Source of the DNA: Cellvibrio sp. UBA7661
GTDB lineage: Bacteria; Pseudomonadota; Gammaproteobacteria; Pseudomonadales; Cellvibrionaceae
Reading direction: 5' to 3'
Assembly: GCA_002483365.1 (NCBI GenBank)
Contig: DLHT01000011.1
Span: 1 to 64,000, forward strand
DNA length: 64,000 bases
Below are positions 44,439-52,602 of this stretch, one piece after another. The notes under the pieces were generated by a model. The model saw only the letters and a list, made by a program, of their open reading frames with translations. It did no database searches and was not told where the DNA came from. Position numbers and translations under genes: made by a program. Position 1 is the first letter of the stretch, and each line of letters opens with the position of its first letter.

Positions 44439-44556
44439 CGTATGTCCTTGTTTGAGTGATGAATGAATATCCAAAGGTGGCGCATCATACCCCCGGCTTT
44501 TCTTACCAATCAATCCGCCCGTAAAAACAGCGATAAAAAAGTGTTTCATATAGCTA

Positions 44557-44592
44557 TGAGAATTATTCTCATTGCAAATGATAATAATTCTC
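44557..44592. promoter_or_regulatory. Twin Fur boxes upstream of the siderophore receptor
   Basis: TGAGAATTATTCTCA (44557-44571) is a perfect odd-centred palindrome. The sequence AATGATAATAATTCTC follows at 44577-44592. Both match the Fur consensus (GATAATGATAATCATTATC). They cover a -35 TTGCAA (44572-44577) and precede TAGTAT (44595-44600), so Fur-Fe2+ would block the receptor promoter. The divergent lipoprotein gene is close enough to share the control. Confidence 0.9.
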
Positions 44593-44600
44593 TTTAGTAT
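44572..44600 (+). promoter_or_regulatory. Promoter of the TonB-dependent siderophore receptor
   Basis: TTGCAA (44572-44577), a 17-bp spacer and TAGTAT (44595-44600), fully overlapped by the Fur boxes. Start of transcription would be near 44607, about 40 bases before the ATG. Confidence 0.7.
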
Positions 44601-44646
44601 GCCCTTCGCATTTTGAACCACAGCATCATCATTACAAGGGCTAGTT

Positions 44647-46989
44647 ATGACCATACTGAAATCTTCCAAACACATTGTTTCCAAAAAGCGCGCAAGCACA
44701 CTTGCGCTGACGGCCACCGCGTTATCGTCAGCGGTTTTGCTGGCGTCAACCGGCGTTATGGCGGCAGATGAGCCCCAGAGCACCAGAAAACTGAATACCG
44801 TTAAAGTCGAAGCTGATGCACTACCAGATTACAAAGCGGAAACAGTCAGCTCGCCCAAATTTACCCAGCCACTGCGTGATACTCCGCAGACTATTCAAGT
44901 TATCACTACCCAAGTGTTCACCCAGCAAGGCGCAACTACCCTGACTGAAGCGCTGCGTAACAGTGCCGGTGTCGGTACTTTCTATGCGGGCGAAAACGGC
45001 AACACTGCAACTGGCGATGCCATTTATATGCGGGGTTTTGATACGTCCAGCAGCTTGTTTGTGGACGGCATTCGCGATCTGGGTTCTATCTCGCGCGATC
45101 TATTCAATATCGAACAAGTAGAAGTTGTTAAAGGCCCGGCGGGCACGGATAACGGCCGCAGCGCGCCTACCGGTGCGATCAATCTTTCGAGCAAACAAGC
45201 GTATTTGGAGGATTCGATTTCAGGAACCGCAACGACCGGTACCGACAACCAAAATCGTGTAACGGCTGATGTGAATCAAACCATCGGTGAAGGCAGTGCT
45301 GTGCGCGTTAACCTCCTGTGGCAAGACAGTGATGTCGCTGGCCGCGATCACGTCAACAACAAGCGTATTGGTATAGCGCCTTCACTGGCGTTTGGTTTGG
45401 ATGGCAATACTCGCTCATTCATCAACTTGTTGTATGTGAAGCAAGACAATGTGCCTGATGGTTTTGTACCGACTGTTGGTATCGCGCATTGGGAACCGCA
45501 ACCCGGTTTGGAGCAATTGATTGGCAATCCGGTCGATTCGGAAAATTTCTACGGCCTGCGCGGTGATCACGATGATGTGACTGCAAAAATGGCGACCTAT
45601 CGTATAGAACATGATTTTGCCGATAACGTGACTCTGACCAACAGCTTGCGCTGGGGCAAAACCGAGCAAGATTATTTACTCAGTGCATTTATGAGCACAG
45701 GTGGTGTGAATGGAAGTGGCGCGCCAACGGGAAATATCAAATGGACCAATGCTGACGATTTGTCTTCCTATACCTTGGCGCGCGGCACCAACACATTCAA
45801 AGATATTGAAAATGAAATTGTGACCGACCAACTCAACTTGCGCGTTGATTTTGTCACCGGCGGCATCGAACACAATTTGAGTACTGGTGTGGAATTTACT
45901 CGTGAAGAGCAGACCAGCTACGGTATTACCAGCAGTGGCAGCCGCGCGGCGGCGAATCTGTATAACCCTGACTGGAATGATTCAGACACTTTAACGTCAG
46001 AGCGCAACGGCGCTAATGCCGATGGCCAAACTGATACCGTGTCTTACTATATTTTTGACACCTTGAAATTTAGCGAGAAATTCCTGGTGACGGGTGGCCT
46101 GCGTGCAGATCGCTACGAGACAGATTATTCCAGCAACTCAATTTGTAACGATGGTACTGGCCGCGGCGCTGTTCCTTGTAATGGTGCTCCGGTGGGAACG
46201 ATTGTCTCGACAGTAGACACCTCAGCGAAAGACACGCTGGTTAACGGCAAGCTGGGTGCCGTGTTCAAGCCCGTCGAGGCCGCAAGCATTTACGCGAACT
46301 TTGCCATTTCACAACAACCACCGGGTGGTTCCAACTTCCAGTTAAGCACGGCAGCCAATAGTGCTGCTAACCCGAATATGGACCCGCAAAAAGCAGAGAC
46401 TGCAGAGCTGGGTACCAAGTGGGATGTTCTCGCGGAAAAACTGTCGGTAAATGCAGCAGTGTTCCAAACCAAAGTGACCAATGAAATCAATACGCTGGAT
46501 CTGGATGATCAAGGTAATCCAACTCAATCCGGTGAGAAAAGTGTTGAGGGTATTGAATTGTCGGCTGTCGGTAACATCACCGAAAACTGGGCGGTCACTG
46601 TTGGTTATACCGATATGAGCACCGATGTAGACAACGGTCCACTTATCACCGCCGATGGGACTTCTAACCTGACTTACAGCCCGGAAGAAGCATTTACCAG
46701 CTGGACGACTTACCGTTTTGAATCTGGATTAATGATTGGTGGTGGTGTGCGTTACACCGCAGGTATGCACAGAGGAACTGATGGTGCTGTAGGTACACCG
46801 GCGTATACGGATTCCTACACGGTGGTTGATGCGGTTGTATCATACGATCTTTCTGCAAATGTAAGCTTACGTTTAAATGCCTACAATCTGGCAGACGAAG
46901 AATACGTAGCTTCTATTAACAAGAGTGGTTATCGCTACACCCCGGGTACTCCGCGTACCTTTATGCTGAGTGCAGATGTTCGTTTCTAA
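44647..46989 (+). CDS. TonB-dependent siderophore receptor, Fiu/PiuA-like
   Basis: 780 residues. The signal peptide ends VMAADE. A plug domain follows (LRDTPQTIQVITTQVFTQQGATTLTEALRNSAGVG, then NIEQVEVVKGPAG and GAINLSSKQ), and a 22-strand barrel ends in the terminal Phe of MLSADVRF. The order follows catecholate siderophore receptors (Fiu, PiuA). It takes up ferric-siderophore at the outer membrane with TonB energy. Fur boxes precede it and PiuC follows, the usual pairing. It ends at a terminator, though piuC starts only about 50 bp further. Confidence 0.93.
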   Translation: MTILKSSKHIVSKKRASTLALTATALSSAVLLASTGVMAADEPQSTRKLNTVKVEADALPDYKAETVSSPKFTQPLRDTPQTIQVITTQVFTQQGATTLTEALRNSAGVGTFYAGENGNTATGDAIYMRGFDTSSSLFVDGIRDLGSISRDLFNIEQVEVVKGPAGTDNGRSAPTGAINLSSKQAYLEDSISGTATTGTDNQNRVTADVNQTIGEGSAVRVNLLWQDSDVAGRDHVNNKRIGIAPSLAFGLDGNTRSFINLLYVKQDNVPDGFVPTVGIAHWEPQPGLEQLIGNPVDSENFYGLRGDHDDVTAKMATYRIEHDFADNVTLTNSLRWGKTEQDYLLSAFMSTGGVNGSGAPTGNIKWTNADDLSSYTLARGTNTFKDIENEIVTDQLNLRVDFVTGGIEHNLSTGVEFTREEQTSYGITSSGSRAAANLYNPDWNDSDTLTSERNGANADGQTDTVSYYIFDTLKFSEKFLVTGGLRADRYETDYSSNSICNDGTGRGAVPCNGAPVGTIVSTVDTSAKDTLVNGKLGAVFKPVEAASIYANFAISQQPPGGSNFQLSTAANSAANPNMDPQKAETAELGTKWDVLAEKLSVNAAVFQTKVTNEINTLDLDDQGNPTQSGEKSVEGIELSAVGNITENWAVTVGYTDMSTDVDNGPLITADGTSNLTYSPEEAFTSWTTYRFESGLMIGGGVRYTAGMHRGTDGAVGTPAYTDSYTVVDAVVSYDLSANVSLRLNAYNLADEEYVASINKSGYRYTPGTPRTFMLSADVRF

Positions 46990-47034
46990 TCAAATGCGCA
47001 AACAGCAAGTTGGTTAATACAATGCGATAAATCC

Positions 47035-47066
47035 GCGCCTGCACTTTTGTGCGGGCGCATTTTTTT
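47035..47066 (+). terminator. Terminator after the siderophore receptor
   Basis: A 10-bp stem GCGCCTGCAC/GTGCGGGCGC (47035-47044 and 47049-47058, one G-T pair) and seven T. Readthrough into piuC may be partial. Confidence 0.88.
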
Positions 47067-47107
47067 GCAGTTATTTTTTAGATAATTGTTTTTATTGGGT
47101 GGCGGTA

Positions 47108-47788
47108 ATGTTGATTCATATTTCCGAGGTACTGAGTAAAACCGAAGTGGCCGAGTTTCGCGCGCACTTGGCGGCGGCCGACTGGGTGGATGGTCGCGCA
47201 ACAGTGGGTTACCAGGGCGCGCAGGTGAAAAAAAATCGCCAGTTGCCGGTCGATGGCATTGTTGCGCGTGAGTTGGGTGAAATTATTTTGCAGCGCCTGT
47301 ACAGCAATCCGGTATTTATGTCGGCCGCCTTGCCTTTGCGAATTGTTCCGCCGCTGTTCAATGCTTACGCCGGGGGCGAGCATTACGGCTTTCATATCGA
47401 TGGTGCGATCCGTTTGATTCCCGGTAGCAATTTGAGTTTGCGCACCGATGTGTCATCCACCTTATTTTTATCGGAACCGGAAGAATACGACGGTGGTGAA
47501 TTAATCGTGCAAGACACCTACGGCAGCCACGAAGTGAAATTGCCCGCAGGTGATTTGATTTTATATCCCTCTACCAGTTTGCATCAGGTTCAACCCGTTA
47601 CACGTGGCGAACGCGCGTGCAGTTTTTTCTGGACGCAAAGCATGGTGCGTGACGATTGGCAGCGAAACCTGTTGTATGAATTGGATTGCAATATTCAATC
47701 ACTGCGCCAAAAAGTAGGCGATACCGAAGAGCTTGTTGGGCTTACTGGTCACTACCACAATTTATTGCGGCAGTGGGCGCAGGTATAA
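47108..47788 (+). CDS. piuC: Fe(II)/2-oxoglutarate dioxygenase PiuC (YbiX, PKHD-type hydroxylase)
   Basis: 226 residues, equal to E. coli YbiX. The iron ligands are His96 and Asp98 (YGFHIDG) and His159 (TSLHQVQPV), with the 2-oxoglutarate Arg nearby (Arg169). YDGGELIVQDTYG completes the fold. It is an iron-dependent hydroxylase always found next to catecholate receptors; its substrate, possibly a siderophore, is unproven. ATG at 47108 is preferred to a GTG three codons upstream. Confidence 0.94.
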   Translation: MLIHISEVLSKTEVAEFRAHLAAADWVDGRATVGYQGAQVKKNRQLPVDGIVARELGEIILQRLYSNPVFMSAALPLRIVPPLFNAYAGGEHYGFHIDGAIRLIPGSNLSLRTDVSSTLFLSEPEEYDGGELIVQDTYGSHEVKLPAGDLILYPSTSLHQVQPVTRGERACSFFWTQSMVRDDWQRNLLYELDCNIQSLRQKVGDTEELVGLTGHYHNLLRQWAQV

Positions 47789-47965
47789 CCGTAAAAATAA
47801 AATGCCAGAATAAAAAGTCTGGTGAGTAACTGTGTTGGCGGTGTGTATTTAAAAAAGAGCAGAGCGGTGAATTGTGAAAACATTATGTATTCACCATTGC
47901 TTAACTCATCCAAAAAATACGCTGGGATATACTTGCGCCCATAAAATCGTGGGCGAGAAAATATT

Positions 47966-49156
47966 ATGCAATCAGGAAAAATCCGTTTCTTTTCATTAGC
48001 AAGACCACAGCGTCTTTTAATGAGTGTTTTTATATTTTTGGGCATTGCTGTACTCACTTGGTTGTTTGTATTTCGCGAGGATGATGATCGCGTAACCTAC
48101 ACAACAGAAACCGTCACTCGCGGTGATATTGAAAATCTGGTGACGGCAATGGGTACCTTGCAACCGCAAGATTATGTCGATGTGGGTGCGCAGGTATCGG
48201 GGCAGTTAAAAAAATTACACGTAGATGTTGGCAGTGAAGTGAAAGCAGGTGACCTGCTCGCTGAAATTGATGCAACCGTGTATGCCGCACGTGTGGATGC
48301 AACGCGTGCATCCCTGCGCACCCAGCAGGCGCAATTGTTGGATCGCGAAGCACAGCTTACATTGGCAAATATCCAATACGAACGGGAAAAAAATCTGTTT
48401 AAAGAGGAAGCAACCACGCGGGAATCTTTGCAAACTGCCGAGGCCAGTTTGAAATCGGCACAGGCGCAGCTTAAAGCCTTGCAAGCACAGATCGAACAAA
48501 CGGAATCTACGCTGCGTGTGGAATCTGCCAATTTGAATTACGCAAAAATTTATGCACCTATTGATGGCACTGTGGTGTCCATTACCTCGCGTCAAGGACA
48601 AACGCTTAATACAAACCAGATGGCACCGACCATCATGCGCATTGCCGATTTGTCTACCATGACGGTGCAAACGCAAGTATCGGAAGCGGATATTGGAAAA
48701 TTGCGCACGGGAATGGATGTGTATTTCACCACATTAGGCAGTCAAGGTCGTCGCTGGTACAGCAAATTGAATCGCATCCAACCCACACCGGAAATTCTCA
48801 ATAATGTGGTGTTGTATAACGCCTTGTTTGATGTGCCCAATGAAAATCGTTTGCTCATGACGCAAATGAGTACGCAGGTATTTTTTATCGAATCCCAAGC
48901 AAAAGATGTGTTGCTAGTGCCAATGTCTGCGCTCACGTTTGCTGCCCGCACACGCTCTGCGGTAGTAAAAGTCATGAATGGTGATGGCGATATTGAAGAG
49001 CGAAAAGTACTGATAGGTGTTACCAATCGCGTACAAGCGCAAATTGTAGAAGGCTTGACTGAAGGTGAAAAAGTAGTAAGCGGAAGTTCGCGCCCAGGCC
49101 AGCAAAAACCGGTAGCCGGAATGGGCGGCCCCGGTATGGGCATGGGTAGACGTTAA
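47966..49156 (+). CDS. macA: MacA-like periplasmic adaptor of a tripartite efflux pump
   Basis: 396 residues. One N-terminal membrane anchor (residues 17-36) is followed by a lipoyl/biotinyl half motif (PQDYVDVGAQVSGQLKKLHVDVGSEVKAG), a long coiled-coil hairpin (about 90-170) and a beta-barrel domain. The C-terminus is glycine- and methionine-rich (MGGPGMGMGRR). It links an inner-membrane MacB pump with TolC. Its stop codon overlaps the macB start (TAATG). Upstream are two short hairpins but no Fur box that I can see. Confidence 0.92.
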   Translation: MQSGKIRFFSLARPQRLLMSVFIFLGIAVLTWLFVFREDDDRVTYTTETVTRGDIENLVTAMGTLQPQDYVDVGAQVSGQLKKLHVDVGSEVKAGDLLAEIDATVYAARVDATRASLRTQQAQLLDREAQLTLANIQYEREKNLFKEEATTRESLQTAEASLKSAQAQLKALQAQIEQTESTLRVESANLNYAKIYAPIDGTVVSITSRQGQTLNTNQMAPTIMRIADLSTMTVQTQVSEADIGKLRTGMDVYFTTLGSQGRRWYSKLNRIQPTPEILNNVVLYNALFDVPNENRLLMTQMSTQVFFIESQAKDVLLVPMSALTFAARTRSAVVKVMNGDGDIEERKVLIGVTNRVQAQIVEGLTEGEKVVSGSSRPGQQKPVAGMGGPGMGMGRR

Positions 49157-51099
49157 TGAGCGCTGTTAATGCTATTCAGCCGCTGATCAAACTGGCGGGC
49201 GTTACCAAAACCTTCCGCAATGGTGAAATTGCCACACAAGTGTTGCACGGAATTGATCTTGAAATTTACCCCGGTGAATTTGTAGCGATCATGGGGCAGT
49301 CAGGATCGGGCAAATCCACGTTAATGAATATCCTCGGTTGTCTTGATCGTGCCACAACGGGTGATTATTTTTTTAATGGAAAAAATGTAGCGCATTTGGA
49401 TGCCGATGGCCTTGCGCAATTGCGCCGTGAAGCATTTGGTTTTGTGTTTCAAAGTTATAACTTGTTGGTGGGTGCGACTGCCTGCGAAAACGTAGAAATG
49501 CCCGCAACCTATTCAGGCATGACATCAGAGGCGCGCCGCGAGCGCTCTATTGAATTGTTGAGTTCGTTAGGCTTGCAGGAGCGATTGCATCATCGCCCTA
49601 ATCAATTATCGGGCGGGCAACAGCAGCGCGTTTCTATTGCACGGGCGTTGATGAATGGCGGTCACATTATTTTGGCAGATGAGCCAACTGGTGCGCTGGA
49701 TAGTCACAGCGGCAAAGAAGTGATGCGCTTGCTCAAACAATTATCGGAGCAAGGCCATACCATTATTCTGATTACCCATGATGTAGAAGTCGCGCAGCAT
49801 ACCCATCGCTTAATTGAAATTCGCGATGGCAATATCATCGCTGACCCCGGTGCCATTATTGCGGAAAAACGTTCACCGGAAAAACACGTATTACAGGGTG
49901 AATCCCCGTTTAAAACGGAAATAGTTGAGGCGACCAAAACGGCATTTCGCTCGCTGCGCAGCAATGTGTTCCGCACTATTTTAACCTTGCTCGGCATTGT
50001 GATTGGTGTTGCATCGGTAATTGCGTTGATGGCAATTGGTGATGGTGCAAAAAAATCCGTTGTCGATAGCATCAGTGCGATGGGCAGTAATTTATTGGTG
50101 GTGCGGCCGGGCGGCCCCAACCAGCGTTGGCGTTGGGATTCGGTCACGCTAGTGCCTGAAGATGTCGATGCGATTGCAAGCTTGCCACATGTTGCCGCTG
50201 CGCTGCCTGAACTCAACGGCAGTTTTACGCTGCGCTACGGGAATGTGGATCACACGACTGAAATCAATGCCACCGCCGCACAATTTCCTATGGCTCGCAA
50301 ATGGGATGTCGCACAAGGCACATTTTTTACCAGCGATGACAACAAAAATTATGCAACGGTAGTCGTGCTTGGAAAAACGGTCGCCACTAAATTATTTGCC
50401 GATAAAAATCCAGTAGGTGAATTTATCATTATCAACAATGTGCTTTTTCAGGTGATTGGGGTGATGAGTGAGCGCGGTGCCGATCCGGGTGGGCAAGATC
50501 AGGACGATAAAGTGTTTGTGCCTTTTAATACCGGCAGTTTGCGCGTCATCGGCCAGCGCTTTTTGCGCAATATCACTATCTCTGTTGACGATGAAAAAAA
50601 TATGGAGGAGGTGCAAACCCGCGTGCACGCCTTGTTGATGGAGCGTCACGGCACTGAAGATTTTCAAATCAGAAGCATGTCATCGTTAATCGATATGGTG
50701 TCTGAAACACAAAACACCATGACATTCTTGCTGGCTTCTATCGCTGCGATTTCATTATTGGTGGGCGGTATAGGGGTAATGAATATTATGTTGGTGAGTG
50801 TGACCGAACGAACTCGTGAAATTGGTGTGCGTATGGCGACGGGCGCACGCACGCGAAACATCATGCAACAATTTTTAATTGAGGCGTTGGTAGTGTCGGC
50901 GTTTGGTGGTGTTATCGGCGTGGTTATGGGTCTTGGTACCGCGATGTTAATTGCGAATATTGGTACGCCCATCGCCTATTCATTTAGTCCGGTGCTAATG
51001 GCATTTAGCTGTGCATTTATGACGGGTTTGTTGTTTGGTTATTTGCCAGCGCGCAAAGCGGCTCAGCTTGATCCCGTTACCGCTTTGGCGACGGAGTAG
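49156..51099 (+). CDS. macB: MacB-like ABC transporter, ATPase-permease fusion
   Basis: 647 residues. The ATPase half has Walker A GQSGSGKST (near residue 50), the signature LSGGQQQRVSIARAL and Walker B IILADEPTGALDS. A four-helix permease with a large periplasmic domain follows, ending in the FtsX-like GGIGVMNIMLVSVTERTREIG region. It powers export from the periplasm through TolC. In pyoverdine producers the same trio (PvdRT-OpmQ) exports or recycles siderophore, and its place behind a Fur-controlled receptor fits that. Macrolide export is the other option. Confidence 0.94.
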   Translation: MSAVNAIQPLIKLAGVTKTFRNGEIATQVLHGIDLEIYPGEFVAIMGQSGSGKSTLMNILGCLDRATTGDYFFNGKNVAHLDADGLAQLRREAFGFVFQSYNLLVGATACENVEMPATYSGMTSEARRERSIELLSSLGLQERLHHRPNQLSGGQQQRVSIARALMNGGHIILADEPTGALDSHSGKEVMRLLKQLSEQGHTIILITHDVEVAQHTHRLIEIRDGNIIADPGAIIAEKRSPEKHVLQGESPFKTEIVEATKTAFRSLRSNVFRTILTLLGIVIGVASVIALMAIGDGAKKSVVDSISAMGSNLLVVRPGGPNQRWRWDSVTLVPEDVDAIASLPHVAAALPELNGSFTLRYGNVDHTTEINATAAQFPMARKWDVAQGTFFTSDDNKNYATVVVLGKTVATKLFADKNPVGEFIIINNVLFQVIGVMSERGADPGGQDQDDKVFVPFNTGSLRVIGQRFLRNITISVDDEKNMEEVQTRVHALLMERHGTEDFQIRSMSSLIDMVSETQNTMTFLLASIAAISLLVGGIGVMNIMLVSVTERTREIGVRMATGARTRNIMQQFLIEALVVSAFGGVIGVVMGLGTAMLIANIGTPIAYSFSPVLMAFSCAFMTGLLFGYLPARKAAQLDPVTALATE

Positions 51100-51101
51100 C
51101 G

Positions 51102-52517
51102 ATGATGAAAATACAAACATGTGTGTCAGCAATGGGATTGGTTTTCGTGATTACCGCCTGCTCATCAGTGCCCGTGCAACAACCGGATATCCATTATGCA
51201 GAACATTATTCGGTTGGGATTGTGCAGTCTGGTAGTGATAAAAATGTCGATGTAAAAAGTGTTGATGTAAATTGGTGGCAAGCATTTCAGTCGCCCGTAT
51301 TAAATGAGTTGATGCTCGCTGCCCAGACGCAAAGCCCCGATTTATTAATGTCGGCCGAACGCGTCAAACAGGCTGAGTTACAAATGCAGATCGCGAATGC
51401 GAGTTTGTTTCCTTCACTAAGCGCCAATGCATCCATCGGAGAGTCCCGCTCAAAACCGGATGGTGCCAATACTACGCGCAGTGAATCAACACGCGTGGGT
51501 GCGAGTATCAATTATGAGGTGGATTTTTGGGGCGGTATTGCGGCAGGGCGTGCAGCTGCAAGAGCAGGTTACGACGCTACCCAATTTAATCAGGATGCTG
51601 CGCGCTTAAGCATCAAAGCGGCTATTGCCAATGGTTGGTTCCAATGGCTGGCGCTGCAAGAGCGTATTGCCACCGCGCAAAAAAATATCGCTATTGCCGA
51701 GCGTGTGCAGAATATTGTCGATGCCCGTTATCAAAACGGCGTTGCAACAGCGGCCGATGTTGCACAGCAAAAAACCAATTTACTGAATCAACAAGCATCC
51801 CTTTTTCCTCTGCAATTGCAAGCGCGCCAAACACAATCAGCATTGGCAATTTTAGTGGGCAAAACACCACAGGAATTTTCGCTGGTGGTTGAGCAATTGC
51901 TTGCACTACAAGTTCCGCAAGTTTCGGCGGGTGTACCGGCTGATGTGATCACGCGTAGGCCAGATCTGGCAGCGAGTGAGGCTGATTTACGTGCAGCCAG
52001 CGCGAACATTCAGGCTGCGCGCGCAGCGCTATTGCCGGGTATTAGTCTGGGTGCTAACGCAGGAAAATCAGCGAGCGAATTATTGAGTATGAACCCGGTT
52101 ACCCAGACCTCCGGTTGGACATTATCACTTGCGCAATCGCTGTTTAATGGTGGGCGTTTAATCAATCAAAAAAAATTGAGCGAGGCGCGCCGCAGCGAGT
52201 TGTTATTGCAGTATCACAAATCGATATTAATGGCGCTGCAAGAAGTGGATAACGCATTGGTTGCAGCCGATGTAAGCCAGCGCCAGGAAGTAAGCCAACA
52301 AAATATCGTTGCTAATGCCGAGCGCAGTTTGCGTCTGACGGAGGCGCGCTATCGTGCAGGCAGTGAAGATTTGCTGTCGCTGCTGGATGCCCAACGCAGT
52401 TTTTTTCAAGCGCAGGATACGTTGGTGCAACAGCGCCTCTCGCGTTTGAATGCTGCAGTGGATTTATATAAATCCCTGGGCGGCGGCTGGCAATTTGCGC
52501 AGCAAAGTAACCAATAA
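51102..52517 (+). CDS. TolC/NodT-family outer-membrane efflux lipoprotein
   Basis: 471 residues. Lipobox ITAC with Cys20. Two repeated OEP domains follow, each with long helices; markers are WWQAFQSPVLNELMLAAQTQSPDLLMSAERV near residue 52, VPADVITRRPDLAASEADLRAASANI mid-way, and RYRAGSEDLLSLLDAQRSFFQAQDTLV near the end. It forms the outer-membrane duct for the MacA-MacB pump, 2 bp downstream of macB. The nearest functional type is OpmQ/NodT. Confidence 0.93.
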   Translation: MMKIQTCVSAMGLVFVITACSSVPVQQPDIHYAEHYSVGIVQSGSDKNVDVKSVDVNWWQAFQSPVLNELMLAAQTQSPDLLMSAERVKQAELQMQIANASLFPSLSANASIGESRSKPDGANTTRSESTRVGASINYEVDFWGGIAAGRAAARAGYDATQFNQDAARLSIKAAIANGWFQWLALQERIATAQKNIAIAERVQNIVDARYQNGVATAADVAQQKTNLLNQQASLFPLQLQARQTQSALAILVGKTPQEFSLVVEQLLALQVPQVSAGVPADVITRRPDLAASEADLRAASANIQAARAALLPGISLGANAGKSASELLSMNPVTQTSGWTLSLAQSLFNGGRLINQKKLSEARRSELLLQYHKSILMALQEVDNALVAADVSQRQEVSQQNIVANAERSLRLTEARYRAGSEDLLSLLDAQRSFFQAQDTLVQQRLSRLNAAVDLYKSLGGGWQFAQQSNQ

Positions 52518-52602
52518 ATTTTTTATAACAATAAAACGGCCGTGTTGGATGTAAACACCTATTCAATATTCACTTATTTTTTAACAGGCTTGGGGATATA
52601 AA